Shown here in pieces: positions 60,378 through 64,000 of a stretch of DNA of 64,000 bases. Position numbers and translations under genes: made by a program. The notes under the pieces were generated by a model that saw only the letters and a list, made by a program, of their open reading frames with translations, was not told the DNA's origin and made no database searches. Every line of letters begins with the position of its first letter. Positions within the stretch are counted from its first letter, which is position 1. The stretch covers positions 186,001 to 250,000 of the forward strand of contig NZ_JAHSTW010000012.1 in assembly GCF_019145195.1 (NCBI RefSeq). The letters are read 5' to 3'. This stretch comes from Pseudomonas siliginis. Lineage in GTDB: Bacteria > Pseudomonadota > Gammaproteobacteria > Pseudomonadales > Pseudomonadaceae.

Positions 60378-60838
60378 TCTTTCACCGGTTCGCGGGCGAG
60401 GCGGTCGATCTCTTCGCGGAATTCATTGAGGTCCTGGAAGCGCTTGTACACCGAGGCAAAACGGATATAGGCGACTTCATCAAGCTTTTGCAGCTCGGCC
60501 ATCACCAGCTCGCCGACCACGAGGGATTTGACCTCGCGTTCGCCGGTGGCGCGCAGCTTGTGCTTGATGTGAACCAGAGAGGATTCGAGGCGCTCGACGC
60601 TGACCGGACGTTTCTCCAGCGCGCGTTGCATGCCGGCGCGGAGTTTTTCTTCGTCGAACGGTTGGCGGCTGCCGTCGGTTTTGATCAGGCGCGGCAACAC
60701 CAGTTCGGCCGTCTCGAACGTCGTGAAACGTTCGCCGCAGGCCAGGCATTCACGCCGGCGGCGCACCTGTTCGCCCTCGGCGACCAGACGCGAGTCGATG
60801 ACCTTGGTGTCGTTGGCACCGCAGAAGGGACAGTGCAT
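60374..60838 (-). CDS. nrdR: Transcriptional repressor NrdR
   Basis: Nucleotide-sensing repressor of ribonucleotide reductase genes. The 154 residues start with the zinc ribbon MHCPFCGANDTKVIDSRL...RRRRECLACGERFTTFE, followed by the ATP-cone FDEEKLRAGMQRALEKRPVS. The ATG at 60838 is the family N-terminus; an in-frame start at 60895 is not plausible. First gene of the nrdR-ribD-ribE run. Confidence 0.97.
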   Translation of the reverse strand: MHCPFCGANDTKVIDSRLVAEGEQVRRRRECLACGERFTTFETAELVLPRLIKTDGSRQPFDEEKLRAGMQRALEKRPVSVERLESSLVHIKHKLRATGEREVKSLVVGELVMAELQKLDEVAYIRFASVYKRFQDLNEFREEIDRLAREPVKE

Positions 60839-60966
60839 GGTGGCTGGCAACAAAAAATGGGAGGGCCATGGTAGCGCATCCCCGTGGCAAGACAAGCCAT
60901 AGGCTTTGCGGTATACAGAACGGCATGATCGTCTGATCCATGGAATTCATTCTGCCGGAGCCTCCA

Positions 60967-61431
60967 ATGCCGTTACGTCCGCTCGTTCTGCTCAGTCTTT
61001 TCAGCCTGCTGGTGGCCTGTGGCAGCGACGCACCCAAGCCGCAACCGCCGACGCCAGGCCCCGCGCCGCAGCAGGCGCAGAAAAAAGCCAAAGAGGCTGC
61101 CGAACTCGGCCCGCTGCCGGCGCATCAGCGCGAATTGAGCGGCAGCCTGCAAGGGGTGCCGGCCGGCGCCGAAGTCGAACTGGCGCTGCTGGTGATCGAT
61201 AAAAAGGACCGCCCACAGCAACTGCTCGCCAGTTCCAGCCTGATCGGCAACAACCAGATTCTGCCGTTCCACCTGCGGTTCAACCCCGAGGCGTTTCCGG
61301 CCGGCGCACGGGTCGAGCTGCGCGGGCGCGCCAGCCAGTCCGGGCAATTGATCCTGCACCTGCCGTCGCAGACCATCACCCAACCGACCACTCAGGCGTT
61401 GGGCCAGCTGCAATTCGTCAAAGCGCCATGA
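60967..61431 (+). CDS. YbaY-family lipoprotein
   Basis: A 154-residue outer-envelope lipoprotein. Signal MPLRPLVLLSLFSLLVAC with lipobox LVAC, then a Pro/Gln-rich linker and the YbaY fold ELSGSLQGVPAGAEVELALLVIDKKDRPQQLLAS, ILPFHLRFNPEAFPAGARVELRGRASQSGQLI. The ATG at 60967 has GGAG upstream; the earlier in-frame ATG at 60940 lies before it. Its stop overlaps the next start by 4 bp. Confidence 0.88.
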   Translation: MPLRPLVLLSLFSLLVACGSDAPKPQPPTPGPAPQQAQKKAKEAAELGPLPAHQRELSGSLQGVPAGAEVELALLVIDKKDRPQQLLASSSLIGNNQILPFHLRFNPEAFPAGARVELRGRASQSGQLILHLPSQTITQPTTQALGQLQFVKAP

Positions 61432-62081
61432 CAGCACCGCTCGACCTGCAACAGGCCTTGGGGGAATTGCTCGGCGACGCCAGACTGAAAGCCTGCGCGT
61501 TGCCCGGCACCGATTTGCAGCTGTGGCTGATCGACGGTGACAACATGGCCCGCGAATTCAGCCAGGAAGAAACCCAGCGCATCCTGCATGAACCGCCCTA
61601 TTGGAGCTTTTGCTGGGCCAGCGGCTTGGCCGTGGCGCGTTATCTGGCACAGTTTCCAGAGTGGGTGCGCGGCAAGCGCGTGCTGGATTTCCGCGCCGGT
61701 TCCGGGATCGCCGGGATCGCGGCGGTGAGGGCCGGGGCGCTGGAAGTGGTGGCCTGCGATCTCGATCCGCTGGCGATTTCCGCGTGCAAGGTGAACGCCG
61801 AGCTCAACGATGTGCAGATGAGTTATTCGACGGATTTCTTTGCCGAGGCCGATCGCTTCGATCTGATTCTGGTCGCCGACGTGCTGTACGACCGCGCCAA
61901 TCTGCCGCTGCTCGACGCGTTTCTCAGTCGCGGACGCGAGGCGCTGGTGGCGGATTCACGGGTGCGGGATTTTCGGCATCCGTTGTATGAACGGATCGAG
62001 ATGCTGGAGGCGATGACCCTCCCCGATCTGGCCGAGCCCGAAGAATTCAGACATGTCAGCCTCTACCATGCACGGCGCTAG
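61428..62081 (+). CDS. SAM-dependent methyltransferase (ETFB-lysine/METTL20-like)
   Basis: A 217-residue class I methyltransferase. The segment YWSFCWASGLAVARYL resembles the ETFB-lysine methyltransferase group. The SAM-binding loop reads VLDFRAGSGIAG, with R89 where the first Gly of the D-F-G-x-G-S-G motif is expected; the rest (AVRAGALEVVACDLDPLAISACKVNAELN, LILVADVLYDR) is intact. It is coupled to the YbaY gene. The substrate (an electron-transfer flavoprotein subunit or another protein lysine) is inference. Confidence 0.87.
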   Translation: MTAPLDLQQALGELLGDARLKACALPGTDLQLWLIDGDNMAREFSQEETQRILHEPPYWSFCWASGLAVARYLAQFPEWVRGKRVLDFRAGSGIAGIAAVRAGALEVVACDLDPLAISACKVNAELNDVQMSYSTDFFAEADRFDLILVADVLYDRANLPLLDAFLSRGREALVADSRVRDFRHPLYERIEMLEAMTLPDLAEPEEFRHVSLYHARR

Positions 62082-62089
62082 CTAAAAGC

Positions 62090-62167
62090 TTCGCGAGCAG
62101 GCTCGCTCCCACACTGGATCTGTGTCGTTCATAAATCCCCTGTGGGAGCGAGCCTGCTCGCGAAGGC
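62090..62167. repeat. Inverted REP pair (REPIN)
   Basis: TTCGCGAGCAGGCTCGCTCC at 62090 and its reverse complement ending at 62164 frame about 27 bp, between the methyltransferase and thioredoxin-like genes. Confidence 0.9.
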
Positions 62168-62262
62168 GTCCGCCCATGCAACACACCTCTCGACCCGCCC
62201 CGCTTCCGGCCACCCCCACCAAGCCTTATAGTTGCCCCATCCACGCTTTGACGAGATCCCCC

Positions 62263-63135
62263 ATGAGTGAGCAAATGCCGTACATCTTCGACGCCACGAC
62301 TGCCGATTTCGACCAGTCGGTGATCGAAGCCTCCTTCAACAAACCGGTGCTGGTGGATTTCTGGGCCGAATGGTGTGCGCCGTGCAAGGCGTTGATGCCG
62401 ATGTTGCAAGGCATTGCCGAGAGCTATCAGGGCGAGTTGCTGCTGGCCAAGGTCAACTGCGACATCGAGCAGGACATCGTCGCCCGCTTCGGCATTCGCA
62501 GCCTGCCGACCGTGGTGCTGTTCAAGGATGGTCAGCCGGTCGACGGCTTTGCCGGGGCACAACCGGAATCCGCCGTGCGCGCCCTGCTGGAACCGCATGT
62601 GCAGATGCCGCCACCGGCCGCTGCCGACCCGTTCGAACAGGCCCAAGCGATGTTCGACGACGGTCACTTCGCCGAGGCGGAAGCGGCGCTGGTGACCCTG
62701 CTCAATGAAGACAATACCAACGCCAGGGCGCTGATCCTTTACGCACGCTGCCTGACCGAACGCGGTGAGCTGGGCGAAGCGCAAACCGTGCTCGACGCGG
62801 TCAAGAGCGATGAGCACAAAGCCGCACTCGCTGGGGCCAAGGCGCAGATCCAGTTCCTCGGCCTCGCCCGCGACCTGCCGGACGCCGCCGACCTTAAGAG
62901 CCGCCTGGCGCAAAATCCGCAGGATGATGAAGCGGTGTACCAACTGGCGATCCAGCAACTGGCGCGCCAGCAATACGAAGCGGCGCTGGACGCCTTGCTC
63001 AAACTGTTCATCCGCAACCGCAGCTACGGCGAAGGCTTGCCGCACAAGACCTTGCTGCAGGTGTTCGAACTGCTGGGCAATGATCATCCGTTGGTGACGG
63101 CTTACCGTCGCAAAGTGTTTGCGGCGCTGTATTAA
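62263..63135 (+). CDS. cnoX: Thioredoxin-like co-chaperone (CnoX/YbbN type)
   Basis: A 290-residue protein with an N-terminal thioredoxin domain (about 1-115) and a C-terminal TPR-like helical part (about 130-290; FEQAQAMFDDGHFAEAEAALVTLLNED and DEAVYQLAIQQLARQQYEAALDALLKLF). The redox motif is FWAEWCAPCK, an intact CxxC, unlike E. coli CnoX. The likely role is holding unfolded proteins and passing them to GroEL/DnaK, with possible oxidoreductase activity. The ATG at 62263 is the family N-terminus. Confidence 0.92.
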   Translation: MSEQMPYIFDATTADFDQSVIEASFNKPVLVDFWAEWCAPCKALMPMLQGIAESYQGELLLAKVNCDIEQDIVARFGIRSLPTVVLFKDGQPVDGFAGAQPESAVRALLEPHVQMPPPAAADPFEQAQAMFDDGHFAEAEAALVTLLNEDNTNARALILYARCLTERGELGEAQTVLDAVKSDEHKAALAGAKAQIQFLGLARDLPDAADLKSRLAQNPQDDEAVYQLAIQQLARQQYEAALDALLKLFIRNRSYGEGLPHKTLLQVFELLGNDHPLVTAYRRKVFAALY

Positions 63136-63139
63136 GGCC

Positions 63140-63499
63140 TTACCCGATCCAGCTATAGAGCGGCGTATCCCCGCCGCTCGCCACTTTCACATCGGCACTG
63201 TGGCGCAGACGCACGAGCAAACGCTTGCCCGCTGCCGCACTGCCGGTGAGCGCCTCCAACTGATCGAGCAGATCCGGCCCGCTAAGTTGCCCGGCGTTGC
63301 GCAACAAGTCTTTGGCCACCTGCCACAGCGCATCATCCTGATTCACCGGCTTCGCCGCCGGAGCGGGCGCAACCGCCTCAGACTGCGCGACCGGCGCCTG
63401 CCCGCTCAGCGCCGAACCCAGCCTGGCCCAATCGCTGTCATCCAGCTCCACCGTCAAATCCACCGGCACCTCGCCGACCGTTCCGCGTATCCGCAACAT
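63140..63499 (-). CDS. Conserved hypothetical protein
   Basis: A 119-residue soluble protein. The first 25 residues (LRIRGTVGEVPVDLTVELDDSDWARLG) are beta-rich, followed by an Ala/Pro linker (about 30-50) and a helical C-terminal part (DALWQVAKDLLRNAGQLSGPDLLDQLEALTG). No signal peptide or known motif. It seems to be a Pseudomonas-specific family, convergent with cnoX. Function unknown. Confidence 0.75.
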   Translation of the reverse strand: MLRIRGTVGEVPVDLTVELDDSDWARLGSALSGQAPVAQSEAVAPAPAAKPVNQDDALWQVAKDLLRNAGQLSGPDLLDQLEALTGSAAAGKRLLVRLRHSADVKVASGGDTPLYSWIG

Positions 63500-63634
63500 C
63501 GAGTTCGCTCCTGCACTTTTCTGACCTGCATGCTCCCACGGGACTTGTGCAACGCCAAGTAAAGGGCGCCAAACACATCTGGTAATTCCCGGTTGATCGG
63601 CTAAATTAATCTCTTTTTGCGGGAAGGATTCCCA

Positions 63635-64000
63635 ATGTCTTCAGGACGAAAACTGGCCTCTAAAGGAGGCCCGACCTCTACAGGTGGCGTGATACTTGAA
63701 GGAAATGAGAACCTCAATATCGAAGGAAGAATAATCGCTTCCATTGGACAACTCGCCAGTTGTCCGGTCTGTGGGCCTGGCAAAGGCCCCATCGTAGCAG
63801 TGGGTGAAAGAACGCTGATTTTACCTGCCGGACCAGCTGCGCTAGAGGGTGACTACGTCGCCTGCGGTTGTCCGCCCATGACCAATAAGCTGCTCACTCA
63901 GCAACACAGTGGTTTCGCAGGAATTGGCCGGCCCGCTCCAATTGACATGGGGCCACCGATTGCTGCCCTGACCTCTTATCGCTACTTGCAGGTCATCATC
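63635..64000 (+). CDS. PAAR-domain protein, probable type VI secretion spike/effector, 3' end missing
   Basis: The first 122 codons of a gene cut by the right edge. The translation MSSGRKLASKGGPTSTGGVI... contains the PAAR-type pattern: a Gly-rich beta start, the Cys pair in ASCPVCGPGKGPIVAVGERTLI, then LEGDYVACGCPPMTNKLL. PAAR proteins cap the VgrG spike of the type VI secretion system, and many carry a toxic C-terminal domain. Whether a toxin follows cannot be seen here. Base composition is visibly lower in GC than in the neighbours, which suggests recent acquisition. The ATG is preceded by GGGAAGGA. Confidence 0.82.
   Translation, partial: MSSGRKLASKGGPTSTGGVILEGNENLNIEGRIIASIGQLASCPVCGPGKGPIVAVGERTLILPAGPAALEGDYVACGCPPMTNKLLTQQHSGFAGIGRPAPIDMGPPIAALTSYRYLQVII

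Noticed and set aside
7884..62167. CRISPR array, considered because the same roughly 25-bp arm recurs
   Set aside because: The copies are single inverted pairs tens of kilobases apart, with palindromic arms typical of REP elements and no array or cas genes.
1..64000. tRNA or rRNA genes
   Set aside because: No cloverleaf-like segment with CCA end or rRNA-like sequence was noticed. A covariance-model scan was not possible by eye, so short RNAs could be missed.

Overview
The window is chromosomal DNA of a fluorescent Pseudomonas, most likely of the P. fluorescens group. It is GC-rich, and its housekeeping gene order (mltB-rodA-mrdA-rlmH-rsfS-nadD-proA; ubiX-mpl; exaC-eat-eutBC; dedA-mtfA-ppa; xseB-ispA-dxs; ribD-ribE-ribBA-ribH-nusB-thiL-pgpA) follows the order I recall for the P. 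aeruginosa PA4001-PA4057 stretch. The arm TGTGGGAGCGAGCCTGCTCGCGAA, present in six inverted pairs and one single variant copy, is a typical P. fluorescens-group REP element. There are no tRNA, rRNA, CRISPR or transposase genes.

Layout. 1-6978 (minus strand): cell elongation and ribosome genes ending in mltB, which is cut by the left edge. 7156-9350: a DNA glycosylase and a DedA-PAP2 fusion. 9672-15163: an accessory toxin pair. 15251-22479: LON-domain protein, LrgAB-type pair, MaoC hydratase, MORN/C13-peptidase lipoprotein, SDR protein, YceK-like lipoprotein, ubiX and mpl. 22677-30320: an ethanolamine catabolic locus, with a sigma-54 activator divergent from exaC-eat-eutB-eutC. 30436-33233: GNAT, DedA, MtfA and Ppa. 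33451-35040: a LexA-like regulator, a stretch with a long palindrome and a terminator, and a small lipoprotein. 35047-45238 (minus): a six-gene alpha-2-macroglobulin (mag/yfa) operon. 45517-46650: a Fic AMP-transferase behind two tandem perfect palindromes. 46756-49872: xseB-ispA-dxs. 50013-53866: B12 receptor btuB facing ribA-membrane protein-btuF. 54101-60838 (minus): a solute-binding protein, pgpA-thiL-nusB and the riboflavin genes up to nrdR. 60967-64000: YbaY lipoprotein, methyltransferase, CnoX-like thioredoxin, a hypothetical gene and the start of a PAAR gene cut by the right edge.

How the genes work together. EutBC (adenosylcobalamin-dependent) splits ethanolamine imported by Eat, and ExaC oxidises the acetaldehyde; a well-formed -24/-12 promoter lies in front of exaC. 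BtuB and BtuF supply cobalamin. RibA, RibBA, RibD, RibH and RibE form a complete riboflavin pathway apart from the phosphatase step.

The most interesting system is the pair at 9672-15163. The first protein ends in what reads as a cholera/pertussis-type ADP-ribosyltransferase (R403, S443-x-T-F-S447, E563). The second has a TcdA/TcdB-like pore-forming region followed by RTX-like calcium repeats. I infer a two-gene split AB toxin with no visible immunity gene. Next in interest are the tandem palindromes before fic, the MORN/C13-peptidase lipoprotein, the long palindrome at 34252-34276 and the PAAR gene at the right edge.
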